A DNA stretch of 47,457 nt from Micromonospora rosaria (lineage in GTDB: Bacteria; Actinomycetota; Actinomycetes; Mycobacteriales; Micromonosporaceae), in NCBI RefSeq assembly GCF_001567585.1, contig NZ_LRQV01000046.1, forward strand, positions 1-47,457, in the 5' to 3' direction. Made by a program: the position numbers and the translations under genes. The number at the start of each line of letters is the position of its first letter. Within the stretch, counting starts at the first letter, position 1. Shown here one piece after another: positions 24,199-32,216 of this stretch. The notes beneath the pieces were generated by a model. The model saw only the letters and a program-made list of their open reading frames with translations, was not told where the DNA came from and searched no databases.

Positions 24199-24927
24199 TC
24201 AGCCGACCCGGCTGATCTTCAGGGTGAGGATGTCGGTGCGGACGGTGAGGTGACCGTGGAAGAGGGCCACGTCACCGCTGCCGTACCCGATCTGGGTGCC
24301 GTTGACCAGGGGGTGCCCGGCGGGGACCTCCAGGCGGGCGGTCAGCTCCTCGTCGGCGAGGACGGCGGCGAACTCGATCTCGGCCCGCCGGACCGGCATC
24401 CCGGTCGCACCGGCCAGGAACTCGAACATGTCCAGGTCGATGCTGAGCAGGCCGGACGGGTCGAGGTCCCGGTCGGCCACCCGCAACGGCAGGTGGTCGC
24501 GGATGAACACGGCCGGGACCTCGTCGACGGCGAAGAGGCGGTCCACCCGCCAGCACGGGGCGCCGGGGGCCAGCCCGAGGACGTCGGCGCAGTCCCCGGG
24601 GCAGGCCACCCGGCTCACCGTGGCGTCGCGCAGGGCGGGGCGGTGCCCGGAGGCGGTGATCCGGTCGCGCAGCGCGGTGACGTCCCCGATCGCCACCGGC
24701 ACCCGGCCGGCCGGCTCGTGCACGAAGGTGCCGATCCCCCAGGTGCGGCGGACCACGCCCTCGGCGGCGAGCTGGCCGAGGACCTCGCGGACGGTGGCCC
24801 GGCTGACCTCCAGCAGGTCGGCCAGCTCACGCTCGTTGGGCAGCTTGTCCCCGGGGTGGAACTCGCTGCCGATCAGATCCAACAGCCGTCCCTGTGCCGC
24901 CTGGAGCGCGGTCTCGCGCCGAGCCAT
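24199..24927 (-). CDS. GntR-family regulator, HutC/UTRA subfamily
   Basis: A 242-residue regulator. The N-terminal winged helix (about residues 5-70) contains GDKLPNERELADLLEVSRATVREVLGQLAAEGVV, the GntR signature. The C-terminal UTRA effector domain (about 85-235) is indicated by CWRVDRLFAVDEVPAVFIRD and the late strand-rich VNGTQIGYGSGD. It is convergent with murL by 13 bases and shares orientation with the peptide operon, starting 86 bases after the first-listed dipeptidase gene ends, so it may be the last cistron or have its own promoter. The ATG has GAGGTGAGGG upstream. Effectors of this subfamily are usually small metabolites or phosphosugars. A role in controlling the peptide genes is inferred from position. 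Confidence 0.88.
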   Translation of the reverse strand: MARRETALQAAQGRLLDLIGSEFHPGDKLPNERELADLLEVSRATVREVLGQLAAEGVVRRTWGIGTFVHEPAGRVPVAIGDVTALRDRITASGHRPALRDATVSRVACPGDCADVLGLAPGAPCWRVDRLFAVDEVPAVFIRDHLPLRVADRDLDPSGLLSIDLDMFEFLAGATGMPVRRAEIEFAAVLADEELTARLEVPAGHPLVNGTQIGYGSGDVALFHGHLTVRTDILTLKISRVG

Positions 24928-25013
24928 CCACCCTCACCTCTCGCTCACCGCCGCCCACCGGCAGACGGAGTGTAGTAGTTAGCGGTGTACGCCCGGCACG
25001 GTCGTTCGGGTGG

Positions 25014-26216
25014 TCACCACACCTGCTCCAGGACCCGCAGGGTGTTGCCGCCGATGGCCTTGGCGATCTCGTCGTCGGAGTAGTCGTGCTTGACCAGCCA
25101 GCCGACGATGCTGGTGAACGCCTCGGCCGGGTTCTCCACGCCGGACACGTACTCCACCCGGGGGTGCTCCGGCCGGTTGCCGGCGTCGTGGCCGTAGTTG
25201 GCGGCGTAGGTGTTGTGCACCCCCACGTGGTCGCCGAACATGGTGTCCGGGCCGAACGTCACGTGGTCGATGCCGACCAGGTCGACGCAGTAGGTGAAGT
25301 GGTCCATCACCGACTCGATCGAGTGGTGCGGGTGCTTCTCGGACAGGGTGGTGTGCGGGGCCGCCTCGATGCCGATCACGCCGCCGCGCTCGGCGCAGGC
25401 CCGGATCACCTCGTCCGGCTTCATCCGGGAGGTGTCCCACACCGACCGGGCGCCGGCATGGGTGATGAACACCGGCACCCGGGACGCCTCGATGACGTCC
25501 AGCGAGGTCTGGTCCCCGGAGTGCGACACGTCGATGGCGATGCCCAGCTTGTTCATCCGGTCCACGGCCCGCCGCCCGAAGTGGGTCAGCCCCCCGTCGG
25601 ACTTCTCGGACAGCCCGCCGCCGAGCATGTTCGCCTGGCTGTACGCGATGCCGAGCTGCCGGATGCCGAAGCCGTACAGGATGTCGATGCGGTCCAGCTC
25701 GTTCTCGATCGGGCTGCTGCACTCCAGGCCGGCGACCAGGGCGAGCCGGCCGTCCCGCTTGGCGGCGTGGATGTCGGCCACCGAGGTCGCCAGGGTGACG
25801 TAGTCCTGCTTGTACACGTCGGACAGCCGCATCCCGACCGCGTAGACCAGGTCGTTCCACTTCCAGCCGTTCTCGCTGGTGACGCAGGACGCCCCGGCCA
25901 TGAAGTTGTCGAACACGGCGGTCAGCCCGGAGCGGGACAGCCCCTCGTACCCGGTGCGCTGCCGGGCGGTCCGGTTGTACGCGCGCAGCTCCCGCACGTC
26001 CTCGGGGAGGATCACCGGGTGTTCGTGCAGCGAGATCGCGATGTGCTCGGTCAGCAGCCGGGTGACCCGCTGCTGTTGCGCGTCGGTCAGGCCGAGGTCG
26101 TGTCCGGGCACCCGACCGAGCTCCGGCGCCAGCGCGAACACCCGGTAGTCCGAGTGCGGCTCCAGGTACTCGTAGGACTTGTGGCCCTGGTACCGCGGCG
26201 CGGGTTCTTGCAGCAC
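25014..26216 (-). CDS. M19 membrane dipeptidase-family hydrolase (copy 1)
   Basis: A 400-residue amidohydrolase-fold enzyme of the renal dipeptidase family. It lacks a signal peptide, so it is cytoplasmic. Metal-site elements are visible: VAGLE (bridging acid), DVSHSGD, FITHAGAR, and GIDHVTFGPD near the end. The first motif is HEH (His64, His66), where classic M19 enzymes have H-x-D. M19 members hydrolyse dipeptides, including some with a D residue at the C-terminal position. The GTG start has AAGGAGAG upstream. It is the last gene of the peptide operon and a close paralogue of the first gene. Substrate unknown. Confidence 0.85.
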   Translation of the reverse strand: MLQEPAPRYQGHKSYEYLEPHSDYRVFALAPELGRVPGHDLGLTDAQQQRVTRLLTEHIAISLHEHPVILPEDVRELRAYNRTARQRTGYEGLSRSGLTAVFDNFMAGASCVTSENGWKWNDLVYAVGMRLSDVYKQDYVTLATSVADIHAAKRDGRLALVAGLECSSPIENELDRIDILYGFGIRQLGIAYSQANMLGGGLSEKSDGGLTHFGRRAVDRMNKLGIAIDVSHSGDQTSLDVIEASRVPVFITHAGARSVWDTSRMKPDEVIRACAERGGVIGIEAAPHTTLSEKHPHHSIESVMDHFTYCVDLVGIDHVTFGPDTMFGDHVGVHNTYAANYGHDAGNRPEHPRVEYVSGVENPAEAFTSIVGWLVKHDYSDDEIAKAIGGNTLRVLEQVW

Positions 26217-26248
26217 AGTATCTCTCCTTCGTGGACGAAGCCGGCGCG

Positions 26249-27238
26249 TCAGGCGGCCAGCGGGTAGTGGCAGGCGACCGGGTGCTCCGGGCCGGCCAGC
26301 GGTGGCTCCTGGGTGGCGCAGGTGTCGGTGGCCTGCCAGCAGCGGGTCCGGAACCGGCAACCCGACGGCGGGTCGACCGGGCTGGGCGGGTCGCCGGCCA
26401 GCAGGATCCGCTGCCGGTTGGTCCGGCTGGCCGGCTCCGGCACCGGCACCGCCGACAGCAGCGCCTTCGTGTACGGGTGCCGGGGCGCGTCGTACAGCGG
26501 GGCCCCCGGGCCGCTCTCGACCAGCTTGCCGAGGTACATCACGGCGACCCGGTCGGAGATGTGCCGGACCACCGACAGGTCGTGGGCGATGAAGACGTAC
26601 GCCACGCCCAGTTCCTTCTGCAACCGCTCCAGCAGGTTGACCACCTGGGCCTGGACGGAGACGTCCAGCGCGGAGACCGGCTCGTCGCAGACCACCACGT
26701 CGGGTTGCAGGGCCAGCGCGCGGGCGATGCCGATGCGCTGCCGCTGCCCGCCGGAGAACTGGTGCGGGTACCGGTCCAGGTGCAGGCTCGGGTCGAGGCC
26801 GACCAGGTCGAGCAGCTCGGAGATCCGCGCGGTCCGCCGGGCCTTCGGCAGCACGTCGGGGTGGATCTCGAACGGCTGGGTGAGGATCTCGCGGATGGTC
26901 CGGCGCGGGTTCAGCGAGGTGTACGGGTCCTGGAGCACGATCTGGATCCGCCGGCGCAGCGCCCGCAGTTCCCGGCCCCGGGCGGTGTGCACCACCGCGT
27001 CACCGAACCGGACGCTGCCCCCGGTCGGCTTCTCCAGCCCGACCAGGGTCCGGGCCAGGGTGCTCTTGCCGCAGCCGGACTCCCCGACCACGCCGAGGGT
27101 CTCCCCCCGGCGCAGCTCGAAGCTGACCCCGTCGACGGCCTTGACCACCCCGCCCGCGCGCAGCGACCCGCTGCGCTTGAGGGGGAAGTGCTTGACCAGG
27201 TTCTCGACCCGGAGCACGACGTCATCGCTGGGTGGCAT
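26249..27238 (-). CDS. Peptide ABC transporter ATP-binding protein, OppF/DppF type
   Basis: A 329-residue ATPase. Walker A is GESGCGKST (52-60), the Q-loop glutamine is at 103, the signature FSGGQRQR at 161-168, and Walker B VVVCDEP at 181-187, followed by the H-loop IAHDLSVV. The C-terminal oligopeptide extension carries four cysteines in CRFRTRC...C...C spacing, as in Opp/Dpp ATPases. It overlaps the OppD-type gene by 17 bases and would pair with it to drive the two permeases of this operon. The ATG 27238 start fits family alignment. Confidence 0.93.
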   Translation of the reverse strand: MPPSDDVVLRVENLVKHFPLKRSGSLRAGGVVKAVDGVSFELRRGETLGVVGESGCGKSTLARTLVGLEKPTGGSVRFGDAVVHTARGRELRALRRRIQIVLQDPYTSLNPRRTIREILTQPFEIHPDVLPKARRTARISELLDLVGLDPSLHLDRYPHQFSGGQRQRIGIARALALQPDVVVCDEPVSALDVSVQAQVVNLLERLQKELGVAYVFIAHDLSVVRHISDRVAVMYLGKLVESGPGAPLYDAPRHPYTKALLSAVPVPEPASRTNRQRILLAGDPPSPVDPPSGCRFRTRCWQATDTCATQEPPLAGPEHPVACHYPLAA

Positions 27239-28208
27239 GCAGCACCTCCGTGCGGTGGTGACAGGCGCTGGCCCGGTGGGCCGGCAGCGGCTCCAGGGCG
27301 GGCAGGTCGCTGCGGCACTCCGGGGTGACCCGGTGGCAGCGCAGGTGGAACGGGCAGCCGGTGGGCAGCCGGGCCGGGTTGGGCGGGGCGCCCGGGATGG
27401 CGTACAGCTCCTCGTCGGTGCGGTCCACCCGGGGCATCGAGGCGAGTAGCCCCTCGGTGTACGGGTGGGCCGGGCCGTCGAAGATCTGCTCGACGGTGCC
27501 CCGTTCGACGATCCGGCCGGCGTACATGACCGCGACGTCGTCGGCGACCTCGGCGACCACCCCCAGGTCGTGGGTGATCAGCAGCAGCCCCATGCCGCTG
27601 TCCCGCTGGATCTCCGCGATCAGCTCCATCACCTGCGCCTGCACCGTGACGTCCAGGGCGGTGGTGGGCTCGTCGGCGATCAGCACCGCCGGTTCCAGGG
27701 CGATGGCCAGGGCGATCATCACCCGCTGCCGCATGCCCCCGGAGAACTGGTGCGGGTAGTCCTTCACCCGGTTGGCGGGGGCCGGGATGCGGACCCGGTC
27801 GAGCAGTTCCACCGCGCGGCGGCGGGCGTCGGCGCGGGACATGCCCCGGCGCACCCGCAGCAGCTCGGTGATCTGGTCCCCGACGGAGAAGACCGGGTTC
27901 AGGGCGGCCATCGCGTCCTGGAAGACCATCCCGATCTCCTCGCCGCTGACCCGGTCCCGGTCCCGCGGGGACAGGGTCAGCAGCTCCCGCCCGCGCAGGG
28001 TGACCGAGCCGGCGACCCGGGCCGGCGGGACGTCGAGGATGCCCATCACCGCCTGGGCGGTGACGCTCTTGCCGGAGCCGGACTCCCCCAGCAGGGCGAG
28101 GGTCCGGCCGGCGGCCAGCTCCAGGCCGACCCCGTTGACGGCGTGCACCGGCCCGCTCGGCCCGGGAAAGGACACCCGCAGGTCGGTGACCTTCAGCAGG
28201 GGTTCCAT
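27222..28208 (-). CDS. Peptide ABC transporter ATP-binding protein, OppD/DppD type
   Basis: A 328-residue partner ATPase. Walker A GESGSGKS is at 41-48, the Q-loop glutamine at 97, and the signature FSGGMRQR (155-162) has the Met that distinguishes OppD from OppF. Walker B is VLIADEP (175-181). The oligo-HPY extension ends with CPFHLRC and two further cysteines. The start ATG overlaps the alpha/beta hydrolase stop as TGATG, showing translational coupling. Together with the OppF-type subunit it energises import of peptides bound by the lipoprotein encoded upstream. Confidence 0.93.
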   Translation of the reverse strand: MEPLLKVTDLRVSFPGPSGPVHAVNGVGLELAAGRTLALLGESGSGKSVTAQAVMGILDVPPARVAGSVTLRGRELLTLSPRDRDRVSGEEIGMVFQDAMAALNPVFSVGDQITELLRVRRGMSRADARRRAVELLDRVRIPAPANRVKDYPHQFSGGMRQRVMIALAIALEPAVLIADEPTTALDVTVQAQVMELIAEIQRDSGMGLLLITHDLGVVAEVADDVAVMYAGRIVERGTVEQIFDGPAHPYTEGLLASMPRVDRTDEELYAIPGAPPNPARLPTGCPFHLRCHRVTPECRSDLPALEPLPAHRASACHHRTEVLHATQR

Positions 28209-29041
28209 CAGAGGATCCCGGCTTCGGCGAGGAACTCCCGGACCACCCGCTGGAACTTTTCCGGCTCCTCCAGCTGCGGGGAGTGCCCGGCGTGCTCGAA
28301 GACCACCAGCCGGGCGTCCGGGACCAGGTCGGCGATGACCTGGCTGGCCTCCACCGGGGTACGCCAGTCGTGCCGGCCGACGGTGACCAGGGTCGGGCAG
28401 GTGATCCCGGGCAGCTTCGGCTTCAGGTCGTAGGCCGGCATGTTCTGCCCGAAGGCCGCGTTGTGGGTGCGGTAGTGGAACCGGGTGGCGGCCAGCCGGG
28501 CGGCGTCCTTGGCCGGGTCGTGCTGGTGGTCGTAGAGGGGCAGGATCGCCCGCCAGTAGTCGCGCAGCTCGTCGTTGCTGGCGAACCGGCCGGTGCCGAT
28601 CCGGTCGATGGCCCACTGCGGGATCACCGTCCGGTCGGTGCTGCGGGCCCGCTCCACGGCCAGGTGGTCGTGCGCGGTGTCGGCGGCGGTGTCCCGCAGG
28701 ATCAGCGCGGAGACCCGGTCCGGGTGGGCGACGGCGTACTCCATGGCGATGAACCCGCCGTACGAGCCGCCGGCCATGACGATCTTCTCGTACCCGAAGT
28801 GCTCCCGGATCGCGTCGACGTCGGCGACCCACTGCTCGTGGGTGAACGGCTCGTCGTCGCTGGACTCCCCGGAACCCCGGGCGTCGAAGACGATGACCCG
28901 CATCCGGTCGGCGAACGGCCCGAAGGAGCGGGTGGGCTCGGAGCGGGACCCGAGGCCGGGGGCCCCGTGGTGGACGATCATGGCCGGAGCGTCCTCGGGG
29001 CCGAACGCCTCGACCACCAGCTCGGCACCGTTGATCTTCAT
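28208..29041 (-). CDS. Alpha/beta hydrolase, probable proline iminopeptidase-like
   Basis: A 277-residue alpha/beta hydrolase with all triad residues visible: Ser93 in the nucleophile elbow AGGSYGG, Asp225 in GRHDWRTP and His253 in EHAGHSP. The oxyanion-side motif HHGAPG replaces the common HGGPG of proline iminopeptidases but is close to it. With the dipeptidases and the peptide transporter around it, cleavage of N-terminal residues (such as proline) from imported peptides is a fair inference, but esters cannot be excluded. The start overlaps the M24 gene stop as ATGA, and the stop overlaps the next ATG, so it is firmly within the operon. Confidence 0.8.
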   Translation of the reverse strand: MKINGAELVVEAFGPEDAPAMIVHHGAPGLGSRSEPTRSFGPFADRMRVIVFDARGSGESSDDEPFTHEQWVADVDAIREHFGYEKIVMAGGSYGGFIAMEYAVAHPDRVSALILRDTAADTAHDHLAVERARSTDRTVIPQWAIDRIGTGRFASNDELRDYWRAILPLYDHQHDPAKDAARLAATRFHYRTHNAAFGQNMPAYDLKPKLPGITCPTLVTVGRHDWRTPVEASQVIADLVPDARLVVFEHAGHSPQLEEPEKFQRVVREFLAEAGIL

Positions 29042-30213
29042 CGGACTCCCTCGATGATGTTGGCTTCCAGGTCGCGGGGGTAGCTGGTCAGCCGGCGCGG
29101 GCCGGCGTCGGTGACCAGGACGGTGTCGGAGATCCGGTAGCCGGCGTGCCCCGGCACGTAGACGCCGGGCTCGCTGGAGAGCAGCATCCCGTCGGCCAGC
29201 ACGGTGTCGTCACCGTCCTCGACCCAGGGCGGCTCGTGGTTCTGCAACCCGATGCCGTGGCCCTGCCGGTGCCGGATGTAGTCGCCCAGCCCGTGCCCAC
29301 GCAGCACGTCCAGGCAGGTGCGGTTCACCTCGGCGCAGGTCCGCCCGACCCGCATCGCCTCGGTGCCGACCTGCTGTGCCTCCCGGTCGGCCTCGTAGTA
29401 GCGGCGCTGCTCGGCGGTGGGCTCACCGACCACGAAGGTCCGCTCGCTCTCCACGAACCGGCTGGCCACCGCCGCGCCGAGGGAGAGGATCAGGGTGTCC
29501 CCGGGCTGGATCCGGCGCCGGGTCGGCAGGCCGTGCGGCAGCGCCGAGTTGGGACCGGCGTAGACCAGTCCCCCGGCCAGCTTGGTGGTGTAGACCACCA
29601 TGTCGTACTCGGCGTACATCCGGTCGGTGCCGTACCCGATGACGTGCCGGGCGATCTCGTCCTCGCGGGGCAGCTCCCGGCCGGCGCGCAGCGCCTCGGT
29701 GATCAGCTCCCGACCGGCGGCGAGCATGTCGTCGCAGATCCGGGCCGCCGCCTCGTGCAGCGGGATCTCCTCGGGGAACTTGCGCAGCCGCAGCCGCGCC
29801 ACCGCGTCGGTGACCACCAGCTCGGCGGCGGGCAGGGCGGCGGTGAGCTTGCCCAGCGCCCCGACGGTGAGCCCGCCGCCGTACCCGATCCGCCGGCTGC
29901 GCCGGCCGCCCAGCGCGGCGGCGAGGGTCTGCTCGGGGGTGACCACCCCGGGGAACTCGGCGTAGCTGACCGTCTCCAGGGTGACCCCCTGCTGGGCCGC
30001 GTACTCCTCGTCGAGGCGCGGGATGACCAGCAGCGGGTCCCCCTCCCGGGGCATCCACAGGTAGACCGGCCGCTCGGTGGCGATGTAGAAGAACCCGCTG
30101 AGGAAGGCGACGTCCGCCGGGGAGCTGGCCAGGAAGCCGTCCAGGTCGCGCTCGTGCAGCGCCTCGGTCAGCCGGGCACGGACGGTCGAGTAGAAACTGT
30201 CGGGCAGCCGCAC
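29038..30213 (-). CDS. M24 (Xaa-Pro peptidase/creatinase) family protein with degenerate metal site
   Basis: A 391-residue protein with the two-domain layout of prolidase and creatinase: a creatinase-like N-terminal domain (1-145) and a pita-bread catalytic domain. Expected metal ligands in metallo-M24 enzymes are Asp, Asp, His, Glu, Glu. Here the positions read Ser244 (LSLGA instead of LDLGA), Glu255 (FVESERTF), His319 (RQGHGIG), Glu348 (SSEPGVY) and Ser362 (RISDT instead of RIEDT). Two ligands are lost and one is conservative. It is therefore either a metal-free hydrolase of the creatinase kind or a non-peptidase. The GTG start has GGAGG eight bases upstream and lies three bases after the permease gene. 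Confidence 0.82.
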   Translation of the reverse strand: MRLPDSFYSTVRARLTEALHERDLDGFLASSPADVAFLSGFFYIATERPVYLWMPREGDPLLVIPRLDEEYAAQQGVTLETVSYAEFPGVVTPEQTLAAALGGRRSRRIGYGGGLTVGALGKLTAALPAAELVVTDAVARLRLRKFPEEIPLHEAAARICDDMLAAGRELITEALRAGRELPREDEIARHVIGYGTDRMYAEYDMVVYTTKLAGGLVYAGPNSALPHGLPTRRRIQPGDTLILSLGAAVASRFVESERTFVVGEPTAEQRRYYEADREAQQVGTEAMRVGRTCAEVNRTCLDVLRGHGLGDYIRHRQGHGIGLQNHEPPWVEDGDDTVLADGMLLSSEPGVYVPGHAGYRISDTVLVTDAGPRRLTSYPRDLEANIIEGVR

Positions 30214-30216
30214 GGG

Positions 30217-31104
30217 TCAGCCTCCGTTGCGTCGGGGGTCACGGGAGTCGTTGAAGCGCATCCCGGCGACGGTCGCGGACAGCACCAGGAAGAGGATCGC
30301 CAGGGACGGGAAGAGCGTCTGCCACCAGGCGATCGCGACCACGCCGCTGCGCTGGGCGTTGAGCAGGATCCGTCCCCACGACCAGGAGTCGGGGTCGCCG
30401 AGGCCGAGGAAGCTCAGGCCGGCCTCGGAGATGACCGCCCGGGACGCGGTCAGCAGCACGCTCACCACCATCAGCGGGACCACCGCCGGCAGGATCTCCC
30501 GGCTGACGATCCGCCAGCCGCTGGCCCCGAGCACCCTCGCCCCGTCGATGTACGGCATGGCGGTCACCACCAGGCCCTGGGAGCGGATCAGCCGGGCCAC
30601 CTCGGGCCAGGCGAAGACGCCGATGATCACGGTGAGGGTCACCACGCTGGGGCTCACCACCGCCGCCAGCATGATCATCAGGGGCAGGGTGGGCAGCGCC
30701 AGCATCACGTCGGTGATCACCGTGCCGACCGCGTCCACCCCGCGCACGTACGCCGAGACCAGCCCGATCGCGGTGCCGAGGACCAGGGCGATCAGCGAGG
30801 CGGCCACCCCGATCACCAGGCTGGTCCGGGTCCCCCAGACCACCTGGGCGAAGATGTCCTGCCCCAGGTCGTCGGTGCCGAACCAGTGCGCCCCGGACGG
30901 GGGTTGCAGCACGTCGGCGCTGGTACCGCCGGGCTCGTCGGCGATCAGCGGCGCGAAGAGCGCCAGCAGCACCATCACCGCCAGGACCGCCACCGACAAC
31001 AGCGCCGACGGCTGGCGCAGCCAGTCCCGCCAGGCCGCCCGGGTGGCCCCCACCTGGGGCTCGGTGGGCGGCACCGTCTGCTCGGTCAGCACCGGAGCGC
31101 TCAC
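30217..31104 (-). CDS. Peptide ABC transporter permease, OppC/DppC type
   Basis: A 295-residue permease. The cytoplasmic N-terminus leads to a first span (LLSVAVLAVMVLLALFAPL). The HWFGTDDLGQDIFAQVVWGTR block is the OppC family hallmark. About five more spans follow. The EAA-type docking loop is YIDGARVLGASGWRIVSREILP near residue 192. The GTG start follows GAGAGGAGAG. It is separated from the OppB-type gene by 121 bases containing a strong stem-loop. With OppB it forms the peptide channel. Confidence 0.93.
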   Translation of the reverse strand: MSAPVLTEQTVPPTEPQVGATRAAWRDWLRQPSALLSVAVLAVMVLLALFAPLIADEPGGTSADVLQPPSGAHWFGTDDLGQDIFAQVVWGTRTSLVIGVAASLIALVLGTAIGLVSAYVRGVDAVGTVITDVMLALPTLPLMIMLAAVVSPSVVTLTVIIGVFAWPEVARLIRSQGLVVTAMPYIDGARVLGASGWRIVSREILPAVVPLMVVSVLLTASRAVISEAGLSFLGLGDPDSWSWGRILLNAQRSGVVAIAWWQTLFPSLAILFLVLSATVAGMRFNDSRDPRRNGG

Positions 31105-31149
31105 CGGACTCTCCTCTCGTCGATGACGGCCGCCCCCGTCGGGGCCGGA

Positions 31150-31213
31150 CGGCCGGGGCCCGGTGTGCCGCCCGGCCGGTGCCGGGCCGGGATCGGCCGG
31201 CGGGCCCCGGCCG
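31150..31213 (-). promoter_or_regulatory. Stem-loop between the two peptide permease genes
   Basis: CGGCCGGGGCCCG (31150-31162) and CGGGCCCCGGCCG (31201-31213) are perfectly complementary over 13 bp with a 38-base GC-rich loop. No T tract. It could attenuate or stabilise the operon mRNA. Confidence 0.45.
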
Positions 31214-31225
31214 GGTATCGGGGGA

Positions 31226-32179
31226 TCACAGTCGGATCCGTGGGTTGAGGACGGCGTAGAGCAGGTCCGTCAGCGTGTTGGCGACCACCACCGTGACGGC
31301 GAGCATGATGAAGGCGCCCTGGAGCACCGGGTAGTCCCGCTGCCCGACCGCCTCGAAGATCAACCGGCCGACGCCGGGGTAGGCGAAGACGGTCTCGGTG
31401 AGCACCGCCCCGCCGACCAGGGTGCCCAGTTGCAGACCCATCAGGGTCAGCGCCGGCAGGATCGCGTTGCGCAGGCCGTGCTTCCAGACCCGCCGCCGGG
31501 TGGACAGGCCCCGGGCCCGCGCGGCCCGGATGTAGTCCTCGCCGAGCACCTCGATCATGTTGGTGCGCAGGGTCAGCGCGTACGGGCCGAGCTGCACCAG
31601 CACCAGGGACGCCACCGGCAGCACCAGGTGGTGGGCCAGGCTCGCGTACGCGGCCAGCCCCCGGGTGTCCGGGTCGATCGCCCCGCCGATGGGGAACCAG
31701 CCCAGCCGGGCCCCCAGGTACACCAGCAGCAGCATCGCCACGCTCGGCACGAACAGGGCGTGCCCGCCGATGCCGGCGGCCTGGAGGATCTTGTCCGGCC
31801 AGCGGCCCCGGTGCACCGCCGCGTACACCCCGATCGGGATGCCGATGGCGATGGTCACCAGGAACGCCGTACCGGCCAGCAGCAGCGTCCACGGCAACCG
31901 GTCGACCAGGATGTCGGTGACCGGCTGGATCTGCCGGAACGAGATGCCGAAGTTGCCCTGGGTCAGCTCCCGCAGGTACGACACGTACTGCTCCCAGAGC
32001 GGCCGGTCCAGGCCGTACGTCTTGAGCAGTGCCGCCTGCATCTCCGGGGTCATGTCCCCCTCGACCATCAGGGTCGTGGGGTCCCCGGGCAGCAGCCGGA
32101 GCAGGAAGAACGTCGCGGTGATCGCGATCCACACGGTCAGGACGGCCTTGACCGCCCGGCTGAGCACGAACCGTGCCAC
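31226..32179 (-). CDS. Peptide ABC transporter permease, OppB/DppB type
   Basis: A 317-residue permease. It begins with the family N-terminal span and the FFLLRLLPGDPTTLM signature, has the YGLDRPLWEQYVSYL segment and the NFGISFR motif of the first external loop, and ends in NPRIRL. The docking loop EDYIRAARARGLSTRRRVWKH is near residue 215. The GTG start follows a G-rich site (AAAGGGGG). It begins 37 bases after the binding-protein gene. All subunits of a complete Opp/Dpp system are present in this operon, unlike the two sugar importers to the left. Confidence 0.93.
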   Translation of the reverse strand: MARFVLSRAVKAVLTVWIAITATFFLLRLLPGDPTTLMVEGDMTPEMQAALLKTYGLDRPLWEQYVSYLRELTQGNFGISFRQIQPVTDILVDRLPWTLLLAGTAFLVTIAIGIPIGVYAAVHRGRWPDKILQAAGIGGHALFVPSVAMLLLVYLGARLGWFPIGGAIDPDTRGLAAYASLAHHLVLPVASLVLVQLGPYALTLRTNMIEVLGEDYIRAARARGLSTRRRVWKHGLRNAILPALTLMGLQLGTLVGGAVLTETVFAYPGVGRLIFEAVGQRDYPVLQGAFIMLAVTVVVANTLTDLLYAVLNPRIRL

Positions 32180-32216
32180 GGGGACCCCCTTTCCCTTCTC
32201 GGGTGTGCGTGCCGGC

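Noticed and set aside
29146..31248. 700-codon plus-strand frame opposite the M24 and OppC genes
   Set aside because: Antisense shadow; the translation is His/Gly/Gln-rich and has no domain.
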